This document shows positions 30,682 through 39,101 of a stretch of DNA of 64,000 nt, one piece after another (positions within the stretch are counted from its first letter, which is position 1; each line of letters begins with the position of its first letter). The notes beneath the pieces are model-generated. The model had not been told where the DNA came from. It saw only the letters and a list, made by a program, of their open reading frames with translations, and did not search any database. The position numbers and the translations under genes were made by a program. The stretch comes from Serpentinicella alkaliphila (GTDB lineage: Bacteria; Bacillota; Clostridia; Peptostreptococcales; Natronincolaceae), in NCBI RefSeq assembly GCF_018141405.1, contig NZ_CP058648.1:1937001-2001000 (forward strand), written 5' to 3'.

Positions 30682-31674
30682 CTATCTATATTGATAATTC
30701 TCTATTAACTCTCTAACTGTATGTAGATCCTTTGTTTTACCTAAGGCCAACATTAGTTTAATTCTAGCTTTTTGTCCTGGTAAATCCCCGCCGAAAATAA
30801 CACCCATTTTACGAAGATCATTACCCCCACCCTCATATCCATAATTGTGCATCACTCTTCCTGTAGGACATCTAGATATTAAAACAACAGCTATGCCTTT
30901 ATCTATAGCATTTTTAATACCGGATAGCATTTTAGGGGGTACATTTCCCCTTCCTAGACCTTCAATAACAAGACCGCTTACTCCAGAGTTAACACAATGG
31001 TTTATTAGATTTGAATCCATTCCTGCTACACATTTAATTAGTTCAACGTTAGTGTCTATTTTCTCAGTTATTATATGCTGCCTATTAACAACTTTTCGAT
31101 GGAAAATCACATCATCACCGTCTACTATACCTAAGGCACCAAACTCTAAGGATTTGAATGTATCTAGACTAAGTGTATTTGTTTTAGTGACCTCACTGGC
31201 AGCATTAACATCGTTATTCATAACAACTAGAGTACCTTTATTATGACTTTGAGGGGATATAGCAGTACATACTGCTGCAGCTAAATTACTAGGCCCGTCA
31301 TATCCTAGCTCAGAACTATTTCTCATGGCACCTACCATAACTATAGGTTTAGTAGAATCAATAGATAAATCAAGTAGGTATGCTGTTTCTTCTAAAGTAT
31401 CTGTACCATGGGTTATAATAACCCCACAAATATCAGCTCTATCCAGATTTTGAATTACTAGTTCTCTTAGTTTCATCATCATATCTGGGTCCATATGTGG
31501 TCCAGGAATATTTGAAAAATCTATAGTTTCAATTTCAGCATATCTATCTATATTTGTAACTAATGCTAGAATTTGTTCATTCGATAAAGATGGGATTGCA
31601 GCACCAATTCTCGGATCAACAGACATAGATATGGTGCCACCCGTAAATATTATAGCAACCTTAGGTTTATTCAT
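30682..31674 (-). CDS. L-asparaginase, cytoplasmic
   Basis: 330 residues. Nucleophile motif 'TGGTIS' with Thr14 and the second motif 'THGTDTLEET' with Thr91-Asp92, plus a Lys in 'VTKTNTLS' completing the catalytic set. No signal peptide, so probably cytoplasmic. Hydrolyses asparagine to aspartate and ammonia. AGGAGG site before ATG. It has its own extended -10 promoter (TGTTATAAT) located downstream of a separate small-RNA transcription unit. Confidence 0.92.
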   Translation of the reverse strand: MNKPKVAIIFTGGTISMSVDPRIGAAIPSLSNEQILALVTNIDRYAEIETIDFSNIPGPHMDPDMMMKLRELVIQNLDRADICGVIITHGTDTLEETAYLLDLSIDSTKPIVMVGAMRNSSELGYDGPSNLAAAVCTAISPQSHNKGTLVVMNNDVNAASEVTKTNTLSLDTFKSLEFGALGIVDGDDVIFHRKVVNRQHIITEKIDTNVELIKCVAGMDSNLINHCVNSGVSGLVIEGLGRGNVPPKMLSGIKNAIDKGIAVVLISRCPTGRVMHNYGYEGGGNDLRKMGVIFGGDLPGQKARIKLMLALGKTKDLHTVRELIENYQYR

Positions 31675-31698
31675 ATAAAAACCTCCTATTTAAGATAT

Positions 31699-31707
31699 AT
31701 TATAACA
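31699..31707 (-). promoter_or_regulatory. extended -10 promoter element for the asparaginase gene
   Basis: On the minus strand TGTTATAAT (TGnTATAAT), about 25 bases before the gene start. The -35 is weak, as is common for extended -10 promoters. Confidence 0.45.
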
Positions 31708-31750
31708 CTAAATAATTTAATTATAAGGGAAAAAATAGCAGAATAAAAGA

Positions 31751-31776
31751 TAAAAAAAATACCGGGCAAGGCCCGG
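31751..31776 (-). terminator. terminator of the candidate small RNA
   Basis: CCGGGC / GCCCGG with a 3-base CTT loop, then TA and eight T on the minus strand. The only GC-rich stem in this AT-rich spacer. Confidence 0.85.
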
Positions 31777-31856
31777 CCACATTGGATAATGTGGTTTGTT
31801 TAAAAGGGGTATTGGGAATAGAGATTATATTTCTAGGTTATCAGGGGGATAACCAT
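31751..31856 (-). ncRNA. candidate small RNA, about 105 nt, C-rich, with terminator
   Basis: On the minus strand the predicted RNA begins just after a good promoter. It has hairpin 1 (GGTTATC, loop CCCCT, GATAACC; 31854-31836), an unpaired linker carrying CCC and CCCC, hairpin 2 (CCACATT, loop ATCC, AATGTGG; 31794-31777), and hairpin 3 (CCGGGC, CTT, GCCCGG; 31776-31762) followed by eight T. No ORF with a ribosome site is visible. The C-rich loop and linker are complementary to AGGGGG/GGGGA ribosome sites, as in RsaE/RoxS-type sRNAs, but the sequence is not one I recognise. Alternative: a leader/attenuator for the asparaginase gene, less likely because that gene has its own promoter. Confidence 0.6.
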
Positions 31857-31862
31857 AAAAAT

Positions 31863-31891
31863 ATTATAACAAAATTCGACAAAATACGCAA
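31863..31891 (-). promoter_or_regulatory. promoter of the candidate small RNA
   Basis: Minus strand: TTGCGT (31891-31886), exactly 17 bases, TATAAT (31868-31863) preceded by TG at the extended -10 position. The expected start is near 31856. Confidence 0.7.
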
Positions 31892-31936
31892 CAATTTGAC
31901 AAATTTTTTTATTATTTATTTAAGTTATTTAAAATT

Positions 31937-31965
31937 TTGTAAATAGGTTAATTATGTTATATAAT
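31937..31965 (+). promoter_or_regulatory. sigma-A promoter for the LUD-domain gene
   Basis: TTGTAA, 17-base spacer, TATAAT, about 35 bases before the ATG; divergent from the small-RNA promoter. Confidence 0.6.
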
Positions 31966-31998
31966 TATTCCCAGGAAATATATTAGGGGGGAAGTCAT

Positions 31999-32613
31999 AT
32001 GGACGAAAAAGTAAGAGAATTAATTTCTAAACTTGAGGAAAGAGGAATAAAGACAAAATATTTTAGAACAAAAGAAGAAGTTAAAAAAGAGATAACAACA
32101 GAAATTAATCCAGATATGGTTGTTGGTATAGGGGGCTCTATGACTATTAAAGAACTTGAAATATATAGGGATTTACAGTCAAAACAAGCTAAAGTTTATT
32201 GGCATTGGATGGTTAGGCCAGAGGAAAGAGATGAAGTTAGAAGAAAGGCCTCATTTACTTCAGACATATTTTTAACAAGTACAAATGCTATAACTGAGCA
32301 AGGTGAATTAGTAAATATAGATGGAGTGGGAAATAGAATAAGTGCAATGTATTATGGGCCTAAGAAGGTGATTATTGTTTGCGGTAAAAATAAAATTTGC
32401 AAGAATCAATCATCAGCAATTTCTAGAATTAAAAATATTTCCTGTCCACAAAATGCTAAAAGACTTGGACTAGAAACACCATGTGCCATAGAAGGAATAT
32501 GTAAAGACTGTGATTCTGAAGAGAGAATGTGTAATGTGACTACAATAATTAATAGAAAGCCAAAGAACATTGACCTTAATATTTATTTTGTAGACCAGGA
32601 ATTAGGTTTTTAA
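31999..32613 (+). CDS. LUD-domain protein (LutC-like, DUF162)
   Basis: 204 residues with the LUD fold pattern 'VVGIGGSMTIKELEI' and 'FLTSTNAITEQGELVNIDG'. A Cys-rich C-terminal segment ('CAIEGICKDC', 'RMC') may bind metal. Related LutC/LldG proteins work in lactate oxidation, but here there are no lutA/lutB neighbours, so that role is not supported. Ribosome site AGGGGGG. The next gene, a cysteine desulfurase, follows after 61 bases. Confidence 0.85.
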   Translation: MDEKVRELISKLEERGIKTKYFRTKEEVKKEITTEINPDMVVGIGGSMTIKELEIYRDLQSKQAKVYWHWMVRPEERDEVRRKASFTSDIFLTSTNAITEQGELVNIDGVGNRISAMYYGPKKVIIVCGKNKICKNQSSAISRIKNISCPQNAKRLGLETPCAIEGICKDCDSEERMCNVTTIINRKPKNIDLNIYFVDQELGF

Positions 32614-32674
32614 AATTTTTTTAAGGAAATAATAATAATATAGAGGCAGTATTTGAAAATTTGGAGGAAGAATA

Positions 32675-33823
32675 ATGGAAGTTTATTTAGACAATGCGGC
32701 TACCACAAGACCTAAGGATGAGGTTATAGAGGCTATTTCTTGGGCTCTTAAAAATTTATATGCAAACCCATCTTCTCTACATAGAAAGGGCTTGGAGGTT
32801 GAAAAGGAAATAAAAGAATGTAGAAAAGTAGTAGCTAGAGCACTAGGCTGTAGTGATAAGGAAGTGGTTTTTACCTCTGGTGGAACTGAGTCAAATAGCT
32901 TAGCAATTAATGGTTTGATTATGGCTAATAGAAGATCAGGAAATCATATTATTACAACCAAAACAGAGCATAAATCTGTTCTAAATACTTTTGAACATCT
33001 AAGTAGTAATGGCTTTGAAGTAACCTATTTAGACGTTGATAGAGAGGGCTTTATATCTTTAGAGAGGTTAAAAGAGTCTATGAGACCGGATACGCTTTTA
33101 GTAAGTATAATGCATGCAAATAACGAAACCGGGACTATACAACCAATTATGGAAATTGGAGAAATTATAAAAAAGATAAATAGAAATACTTTATTCCATG
33201 TAGATGGAATTCAAGGTTTTGGAAAAATAAAGTTTAACGTAAAACAGGCTAATGTGGATACATATGCACTAAGTGGCCATAAAATTCATGGGCCAAAAGG
33301 TATAGGTGCCCTATATATTAAATCTGGAGTTAAAATTCAACCAAATTTATTAGGTGGCAGCCAAGAAAATAATTTAAGAGCAGGGACAGAAAATGTGCCA
33401 GGTATTGTTGGTCTGGCTAAAGCAGCTAGTTTAATTAGTGAAGAAAATATTGAATATATGAGGGGCTTAAAAGCATATTTAGTTAAGAGCTTACATGAGT
33501 GTATTGATGATATACATTTTAATAATGGGATAAATGATAATTTTACTCCCCATATTATAAATGTCTCATTTAAAGGCATTAGAAGCGAAATAATGCTTCA
33601 TAGCTTGGAGCAGGATGGGGTATATGTATCATCAGGTTCTGCCTGCACCTCTAGGAAAAAGGATTTTAGTCATGTCTTAAAGGCTATGGGGTTAAAAGAA
33701 GATATAATTGATAGTGCTATAAGAATAAGTATAAGTTATACTAATACAAGAGAAGAGATTGACTATGCAGTTGATAAAATTAATAAGCATTTAAATGATT
33801 TAAGAAAAATAATTAAGAGGTGA
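32675..33823 (+). CDS. cysteine desulfurase (NifS/IscS class)
   Basis: 382 residues. PLP-binding Lys in 'LSGHKIHGPKGIGALYI', aminotransferase class V block 'FTSGGTESNSLAINGL', and the catalytic Cys loop 'SSGSACTSRKKD'. Transfers sulfur from cysteine. Only 5 bases before thiI, which suggests that it feeds sulfur to ThiI for 4-thiouridine in tRNA, as NifZ does in Bacillus. No iscU adjacent. Confidence 0.93.
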   Translation: MEVYLDNAATTRPKDEVIEAISWALKNLYANPSSLHRKGLEVEKEIKECRKVVARALGCSDKEVVFTSGGTESNSLAINGLIMANRRSGNHIITTKTEHKSVLNTFEHLSSNGFEVTYLDVDREGFISLERLKESMRPDTLLVSIMHANNETGTIQPIMEIGEIIKKINRNTLFHVDGIQGFGKIKFNVKQANVDTYALSGHKIHGPKGIGALYIKSGVKIQPNLLGGSQENNLRAGTENVPGIVGLAKAASLISEENIEYMRGLKAYLVKSLHECIDDIHFNNGINDNFTPHIINVSFKGIRSEIMLHSLEQDGVYVSSGSACTSRKKDFSHVLKAMGLKEDIIDSAIRISISYTNTREEIDYAVDKINKHLNDLRKIIKR

Positions 33824-33828
33824 CATAA

Positions 33829-35007
33829 TTGGGTAAAGTAGTTATTGTAAGGTATGGAGAAATTAGTTTAAAAGGATTAAATCGCAGATTTTTTGAGGAT
33901 AAGCTTTTAAAGCATGTTCGAATTGCAGTTAGTGACTTAGGTAAACCTAGAGTATACAAAGAGCATAGTAGAATATATGTAGAAGCACAAAATGGTAATG
34001 AGGTTGAAATTGTTGAACGAATTAGAAAGATCTTTGGAATTGTATCTATAAGTATAGCTAATAGGTTTGAAGTTAATATGGACACAATAAAGGAATATGT
34101 AAAAAATGAAATTGAAGTGGCAATAGAAAAAAGAAATACTAAGACCTTTAAAATTGAAACAAAAAGAGCGGATAAAAATTTCCCTATGGATTCCCTTGAG
34201 ATAAACAGAGAGTTAGGGGCATACATTTTAGACGAGTTTGAAGATATACAGGTTGATGTACATAATCCAGATATTTTAGTTACTGTAGAAATAAGAAATA
34301 GCGCATTTGTATATAGTGAAAAAATATATGGATTCGGTGGACTACCATTAGGAACAAATGGAAAAGCAATGCTGTTACTTTCTGGTGGTATAGACAGTCC
34401 TGTGGCTGGCTGGCTAGTTGGAAAAAGAGGGGTACAAATTGAAGCCATTCATTTTCATAGCTATCCTTTTACAAGCGATAGAGCAAAGGAAAAAGTTGTT
34501 GAGCTAGCTAAAATACTTTCAAGGTATTTTGGTAAATTTAGATTACACTCTATAAATCTTCTACCTATACAAAAAGAAATAAATGAAAAATGTCCTGAGG
34601 AGGAAATGACAATATTAGCTAGAAGGTTTATGATGAAAATCGCTGAAAGAGTTGCTATAAATAGAGGCTGTGAAGCACTAGTAACTGGGGAAAATATTGG
34701 ACAGGTAGCAAGTCAGACTATACAAAGCTTAAATGTAACTAATAGCGCTGTACAAATTCCAGTATTTAGGCCTTTGATTACCATGGATAAAATGGAGATA
34801 GTAGACCTTGCTAAAAAACTAGATACATATGAAACTTCAATTTTACCTTTTGAGGACTGTTGTACAGTATTTTTACCAAAGAGACCTGTAACAAAACCTA
34901 GACTAGATAAGATTTTAGCTTCTGAACAATTGCTTGATGAAGAAAGGTTAATAAATGAAGCTATGGACAACATTGTGGTTGAGGATATTTACTTAGATGA
35001 AATATAG
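33829..35007 (+). CDS. thiI: tRNA 4-thiouridine(8) synthase / sulfurtransferase
   Basis: 392 residues, TTG start after AAGAGGTGA. N-terminal ferredoxin-like and THUMP domains (about 1-165), then a PP-loop ATPase domain with SGGIDS at about residue 185. A C-terminal rhodanese extension is absent, as is typical of Firmicutes. Adenylates and thiolates U8 of tRNA and can supply sulfur for thiamine thiazole. Confidence 0.95.
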   Translation: MGKVVIVRYGEISLKGLNRRFFEDKLLKHVRIAVSDLGKPRVYKEHSRIYVEAQNGNEVEIVERIRKIFGIVSISIANRFEVNMDTIKEYVKNEIEVAIEKRNTKTFKIETKRADKNFPMDSLEINRELGAYILDEFEDIQVDVHNPDILVTVEIRNSAFVYSEKIYGFGGLPLGTNGKAMLLLSGGIDSPVAGWLVGKRGVQIEAIHFHSYPFTSDRAKEKVVELAKILSRYFGKFRLHSINLLPIQKEINEKCPEEEMTILARRFMMKIAERVAINRGCEALVTGENIGQVASQTIQSLNVTNSAVQIPVFRPLITMDKMEIVDLAKKLDTYETSILPFEDCCTVFLPKRPVTKPRLDKILASEQLLDEERLINEAMDNIVVEDIYLDEI

Positions 35008-35025
35008 CTGAAAGGGGATTAACTA

Positions 35026-35505
35026 ATGAGCTATTCAACTCGATTTAATAATGAGGGTAGAGCAATAATGGTTGATGTTAGTAATAAGCTGAATACGAAA
35101 AGAGAGGCTATTGCTAAAGGTAGTGTATATATGAATAACGAAACTTTACAAAAAATTAAGGACGGAGACGTAAAAAAAGGAGATGTATTATCTGTTTCTC
35201 AAGTTGCAGGAATAATGGCAGCAAAGAGAACAGGCCAATTAGTTCCGATGTGTCATAATGTTAATATAAATGCCGCTAACATTGAATTTTATTTAGATGA
35301 TAAAAACAATAAGATTGATATAACAGCGATAATAAGTACAACTGGGAAAACCGGTGCAGGAATGGAAGCTTTAACAGCGGTTTCTGTTACAGCTTTAACA
35401 ATATATGATATGTGTAAATCCTTAGATAAAACAATGAAGATTTCTGATATAAGAATGATTAAAAAGACCGGAGGAAAATCTGGAGATTACTTATATGAAG
35501 GCTAG
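35026..35505 (+). CDS. moaC: cyclic pyranopterin monophosphate synthase
   Basis: 159 residues. 'GRAIMVDVSNK' at the N-terminus, 'PMCHNVNI' and 'KTGAGMEALTAVSVTALTIYDMCK' at the active site. Second step of molybdopterin biosynthesis. No other moa or mog gene is nearby; it appears to ride with thiI. Confidence 0.95.
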   Translation: MSYSTRFNNEGRAIMVDVSNKLNTKREAIAKGSVYMNNETLQKIKDGDVKKGDVLSVSQVAGIMAAKRTGQLVPMCHNVNINAANIEFYLDDKNNKIDITAIISTTGKTGAGMEALTAVSVTALTIYDMCKSLDKTMKISDIRMIKKTGGKSGDYLYEG

Positions 35506-35525
35506 TTTAATGAGGGGGAAATTGA

Positions 35526-35699
35526 GTGGCTGAAATATTTTTAGCATTACTTGTAGCTGTGTATATATTTTATATAGTAGCTTTCCAAATACCAAATCAA
35601 ATAAAGAGTATAGAAGAAAAAATCGATATATTAAAGTTAAACATTCATGAAGTACAAATTAGAATAAATGAAATCAGTAGAAAACTAGATGATAAATAA
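35526..35699 (+). CDS. small membrane protein with C-terminal coiled coil
   Basis: 57 residues, GTG start behind GAGGGGGA, 20 bases after moaC. Residues 3-21 form one membrane span; residues 25-57 are a charged amphipathic helix with heptad-like Ile/Leu ('IKSIEEKIDILKLNIHEVQI'). No family recognised. Ends just before a terminator, so it is the last gene of the LUD-nifS-thiI-moaC run. Confidence 0.65.
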   Translation: MAEIFLALLVAVYIFYIVAFQIPNQIKSIEEKIDILKLNIHEVQIRINEISRKLDDK

Positions 35700-35724
35700 C
35701 CTAAAATAAATAGATATGAAATAA

Positions 35725-35760
35725 AAATAAGTACAAAATAATGTACTTATTTTTATTTTT
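35725..35760 (+). terminator. rho-independent terminator
   Basis: AAATAAGTAC / GTACTTATTT, loop AAAATAAT, then a T-rich tail. Confidence 0.8.
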
Positions 35761-35803
35761 GACATTAAAACAGAAAAATGGACAAAAGTAGTGTTTTTTC
35801 ACT

Positions 35804-35832
35804 GAAGGACTTATTTATTTACTATAGAAATA
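35804..35832 (+). promoter_or_regulatory. sigma-H type promoter for spoIIA
   Basis: GAAGGACTT (35804-35812), 11-base spacer, ATAGAAATA (35824-35832), close to the sigma-H consensus AGGA-WW / GAAT. The known spoIIA operons are sigma-H and Spo0A dependent. The leader to spoIIAA is about 110 bases. Confidence 0.55.
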
Positions 35833-35950
35833 ATAGAGTATCAGAAAAGACAGTCAAATTCTTTTAATAAAGTAAAAGAGCAAACTGAAAATCTGAAATA
35901 CTCAAGTAGATAATATATCTAATAAACAATATGGATAGGAGGTAAATTCT

Positions 35951-36286
35951 GTGAACTTAGATTATGAAATAGTTGGTAATACACTAATAGTAAAACTTAA
36001 AGGGGAGTTAGATCATCATGTTGCAGAACGAATAAGAGCGGATTTGGATGATAGCATAATTAAAAATAGATGCAAAAATCTAATTTTTAATTTAAGCGAT
36101 ATGAGGTTTATGGATAGTTCCGGTATAGGTGTAATCATTGGGAGATATAAAAAAATCTCTCAATTTGGTGGAAAGGTTGCAGTAGTGCAAGTGTCAGATA
36201 AAGTAGACAAAATATTTAACTTAGCTGGTCTTTACCGAATTATAAATAAGTACAAAACTCAAAATGATGCATTGAATAGTTTATAA
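35951..36286 (+). CDS. spoIIAA: anti-sigma F factor antagonist
   Basis: 111 residues, GTG start after AGGAGG. STAS domain with the phosphorylation site 'MDSSGIGVIIGRYK' (Ser57 equivalent). When unphosphorylated it releases sigma-F from SpoIIAB in the forespore. First gene of the spoIIA operon. Confidence 0.96.
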   Translation: MNLDYEIVGNTLIVKLKGELDHHVAERIRADLDDSIIKNRCKNLIFNLSDMRFMDSSGIGVIIGRYKKISQFGGKVAVVQVSDKVDKIFNLAGLYRIINKYKTQNDALNSL

Positions 36287-36301
36287 AGGAGTGTTAGAGT
36301 G

Positions 36302-36739
36302 ATGGCATATAAAAATCATATGAAATTACAGTTTGACAGTAAGTCTCAAAATGAAGCATTTGCCAGAGTTGTTGCCGCAGCTTTTGCAGCTCAATTAGAT
36401 CCAACAATTGAAGAAATAGCTGATATTAAAACTGCGGTATCTGAGGCAGTTACAAATGCTATTATTCATGGGTATGAGGATCATATGGGAAGTGTTTTAT
36501 TAGAATGTAGTATAAATGATGATATTTTAGAAATAATTATAGAAGATAATGGGAAAGGTATAGAGGATATCCAACAAGCTAGAGAACCTTTGTTTACTTC
36601 TAAACCTGAGTTAGAACGTTCTGGCATGGGATTTACTGTTATGGAGACTTTTATGGATGAAGTAGAAGTTATCTCTGAAATAGGAAAAGGTACTAGGGTA
36701 AGGATGATAAAGAAATTTAATAGCCTTAAAGAAGAGTAA
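36302..36739 (+). CDS. spoIIAB: anti-sigma F factor / serine kinase
   Basis: 145 residues from ATG 36302 (an adjacent GTG at 36299 is also possible). GHKL ATPase fold: '[16 protein letters not shown]' (N box), '[10 protein letters not shown]' (G1), '[15 protein letters not shown]' (G2). It binds sigma-F and phosphorylates SpoIIAA. Confidence 0.96.
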   Translation: MAYKNHMKLQFDSKSQNEAFARVVAAAFAAQLDPTIEEIADIKTAVSEAVTNAIIHGYEDHMGSVLLECSINDDILEIIIEDNGKGIEDIQQAREPLFTSKPELERSGMGFTVMETFMDEVEVISEIGKGTRVRMIKKFNSLKEE

Positions 36740-36751
36740 GGGGTAGATATA

Positions 36752-37522
36752 ATGAATATTCCAGCCTTATCAGGGGAGAGTAACGAAATTTTAGAACATA
36801 AAGATACGATGGACCTTATAATAAGGGCACAAAAGGGAGATGTCAGAGCTCAGGAAATATTGGTTAGTAATAATTTAGGTCTAGTTCGAAGTATAATAAA
36901 TAGGTTTGGAAATAGGGGATATGAAAAGGAGGATTTATTCCAATTAGGCTGCATTGGACTAATTAAAGCAATTAAAAAATTTGATATAAGCTATGATGTT
37001 AGATTCTCTACTTATGCGGTTCCTATGATAATTGGAGAAATTAAAAGGTTTTTAAGGGATGACGGTATAATAAAAGTGTCAAGGTCTTTAAAGCAAGTAG
37101 CTAATAAAGTGAGAATTTCGAAAGAAAAACTATTTCAAGAGTTAGGTCGAGAACCAACCTTAAATGAAATTGCTAATGATCTAGAACTAACAAAAGAGGA
37201 AATTGTTATGGCTTTAGAATCAAATGTACAACCAGAATACTTGTATGATGTTATTCACCATGATGATGGATCACCAATACATTTGATTGATAAAGTAAGT
37301 GAAAGTAAGGTAGAGGAAGATACGGAATTAATTGATAGGCTTGTTCTTCAGGATATACTAGCAAAGCTAGATCAAAGGGAAAGGCAAATAATAATAATGA
37401 GATATTTTAAAGATAAGACACAGACTCAAATAGCTGAAATACTAGGTATTTCACAAGTACAAGTATCGAGAATTGAAAAGAAAGTATTAAATGTAATGAA
37501 AGATTTAATGAGGAAGACTTAA
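36752..37522 (+). CDS. sigF: RNA polymerase sporulation sigma factor F
   Basis: 256 residues of the sigma-70 family. Region 2 'DLFQLGCIGLIKAIKKFD', region 3 'SLKQVANKVRISKEKL', and region 4 'TQTQIAEILGISQVQVSRIEKK'. Forespore-specific early sigma factor. Follows spoIIAB after 12 bases. Confidence 0.97.
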   Translation: MNIPALSGESNEILEHKDTMDLIIRAQKGDVRAQEILVSNNLGLVRSIINRFGNRGYEKEDLFQLGCIGLIKAIKKFDISYDVRFSTYAVPMIIGEIKRFLRDDGIIKVSRSLKQVANKVRISKEKLFQELGREPTLNEIANDLELTKEEIVMALESNVQPEYLYDVIHHDDGSPIHLIDKVSESKVEEDTELIDRLVLQDILAKLDQRERQIIIMRYFKDKTQTQIAEILGISQVQVSRIEKKVLNVMKDLMRKT

Positions 37523-37552
37523 GTGGATTTTAAATCCAATTAAGTCTTTTTT
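37514..37552 (+). terminator. rho-independent terminator after sigF
   Basis: AAGACTTAA / TTAAGTCTT plus an inner TGGATTT / AAATCCA, then six T. The 5' arm includes the sigF stop codon. Confidence 0.88.
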
Positions 37553-37628
37553 ACTAAAGGCATTTAAAAATACGTAACGAATTAAATTTATTTTTAAGTA
37601 AATAATAGACTTAAAGGAGGCTGACAAA

Positions 37629-37778
37629 ATGGAATATTTAGTAAGTAACATACGAAAAATATTAGTTATATGCTTCGTAATGATTATTGGAATTGGTACA
37701 TGGTACTATTATACAAACAAGTCACCAAGTAAAGAGCCAGAAAGAGCTGACTTAGTCTATATAGATATTCAGAGGTGA
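37629..37778 (+). CDS. small single-span membrane protein upstream of spoVAA
   Basis: 49 residues, ATG behind AAGGAGG. One membrane span at about residues 10-27, a short basic tail and an acidic end. Stop codon lies 4 bases before spoVAA, so it is almost certainly co-translated with it. It has no equivalent in the standard spoVA operon. Not recognised. Confidence 0.65.
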   Translation: MEYLVSNIRKILVICFVMIIGIGTWYYYTNKSPSKEPERADLVYIDIQR

Positions 37779-37782
37779 AGAG

Positions 37783-38400
37783 ATGCAGGATTATAAAGAA
37801 GTATATGTACAATCTAAGGGTAAAGCTATTATAGCACCAAAAAATAGAATACAACTTAAAGAAATAGTTGATATATATGCTAAGAACAATTTAAAGGAAG
37901 AGATAGAGAACATAGTATATATAATAGAAGACTTAAATATGAATAATACCTATATTATAAGTCTAATTACTATAGTAAATTTAATAAAAAGTAAATTTCA
38001 AGATACTACAATAATAGTAATTGGCGATTCAGAAGTTGTTCTAAATTTTAAAGATAAGCATTTACAGAATCATACGAAATATGTTGGGTTAAGAGTTGCG
38101 TTGATTTCATTTATACTCTTTATCGGAGCTATAACAGCTATTATTAATTTTCACTCTGATGTGAATATGAGCGAAGCACATAAAACTATATATAAAGTAG
38201 TTACAGGGGTGGAAAGTGATACACCATATTTGTTGCAGATACCTTACTCTATTGGAATAGGCGTTGGTATGTCAGTATTTTTCAATCATGTGTTTAAGAA
38301 AAGAATTAATAATGAACCTAGTCCATTAGAAGTTGAAATGTATTTATACCAACAGAATATGGATGAGTATATTAAAGATAATAGTAAAAATAATAAGTAA
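37783..38400 (+). CDS. spoVAA: stage V sporulation protein AA
   Basis: 205 residues: an N-terminal soluble domain (1-100), two membrane spans (about 105-121 and 148-167), and the family 'HVFKKRINNEPSPLEVEMYLYQ' end. SpoVA proteins form the dipicolinic acid channel of the inner spore membrane. Forespore expression by sigma-G is expected from the family; no clear promoter was found in the leader. Confidence 0.87.
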   Translation: MQDYKEVYVQSKGKAIIAPKNRIQLKEIVDIYAKNNLKEEIENIVYIIEDLNMNNTYIISLITIVNLIKSKFQDTTIIVIGDSEVVLNFKDKHLQNHTKYVGLRVALISFILFIGAITAIINFHSDVNMSEAHKTIYKVVTGVESDTPYLLQIPYSIGIGVGMSVFFNHVFKKRINNEPSPLEVEMYLYQQNMDEYIKDNSKNNK

Positions 38401-38413
38401 TGAAGGGATTAGT

Positions 38414-38833
38414 ATGCAATATATTTTAGTACCTATAATTGGTTTAGCAAATGGAATAATTGTTGGAAGTGGAATAGTTGCTTTAATAACTTTATTAGAT
38501 ATAGTACCCAGATTAGCTCAATTAACAAAGACCTATAGATATATTAGAGAATATGAGTATATTTTAATAATTGGGAGTACTATAGCTGCCTTTTTATCCT
38601 TAACTAGACTTTCTCTACATTTAGGGTTTGTTTTAGTTGTAATTATCGGTTTCTTTAATGGTTTCTTTATTGGAATGTTAGCTTCTGCCCTTGCAGAGGT
38701 TATGAATGTAATACCAGTTATAGTTAGAAGATTTAAAATAGATGGCTATGTTATATATATTTTATATTCATTAGTATTAGGAAAAGTAATTGGATCATTA
38801 ATTCACTGGATATTTTTACCAAAAATTAGGTAG
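38414..38833 (+). CDS. spoVAB: stage V sporulation protein AB
   Basis: 139 residues from ATG 38414, 10 bases after GAAGGG. About four membrane spans, with 'GLANGIIVGSGIVALITLLDIVPRL' and 'VMNVIPVIVRR' blocks matching SpoVAB. Overlaps no neighbour but is 13 bases from spoVAA. Confidence 0.88.
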   Translation: MQYILVPIIGLANGIIVGSGIVALITLLDIVPRLAQLTKTYRYIREYEYILIIGSTIAAFLSLTRLSLHLGFVLVVIIGFFNGFFIGMLASALAEVMNVIPVIVRRFKIDGYVIYILYSLVLGKVIGSLIHWIFLPKIR

Positions 38834-38842
38834 GTGATAACT

Positions 38843-39004
38843 ATGAGTGAAAATGAAAGTAGCTACTATGAGTGTCAAGAGATTAGTCCTTTATTATTTG
38901 AAACAATAAATGAAAAGAATAAAATACATGAATATGAAAAAAAGACCTTAGACATTAATATAGATAGACTGAGCTATAATAAATTGTTAAATAGCATAAG
39001 ATAA
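38843..39004 (+). CDS. small acidic/charged protein in the spoVA operon
   Basis: 53 residues, ATG after TAGGTGATAA, starting 9 bases after spoVAB. Charged, probably helical, with no membrane span or signal. It takes the place occupied in Bacillus by spoVAC, spoVAD and spoVAEB. Not recognised; coding status rests on the ribosome site and tight spacing. Confidence 0.55.
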   Translation: MSENESSYYECQEISPLLFETINEKNKIHEYEKKTLDINIDRLSYNKLLNSIR

Positions 39005-39101
39005 GAAATTTTAACGTAAATTAGGATAAGAAAAAACATTATACATGAGTGTATATAATAATCCTATAAAAAACAGACAGTCACGCATAAAGGAGATTAT
39101 T

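Noticed and set aside
31741-31860. Signal recognition particle RNA or 6S RNA
   Set aside because: Length, stem arrangement and conserved loop sequences do not match either.
37553-37628. Sigma-G promoter before spoVAA
   Set aside because: No convincing TGnATA ... CATnnTA pair with the right spacing.
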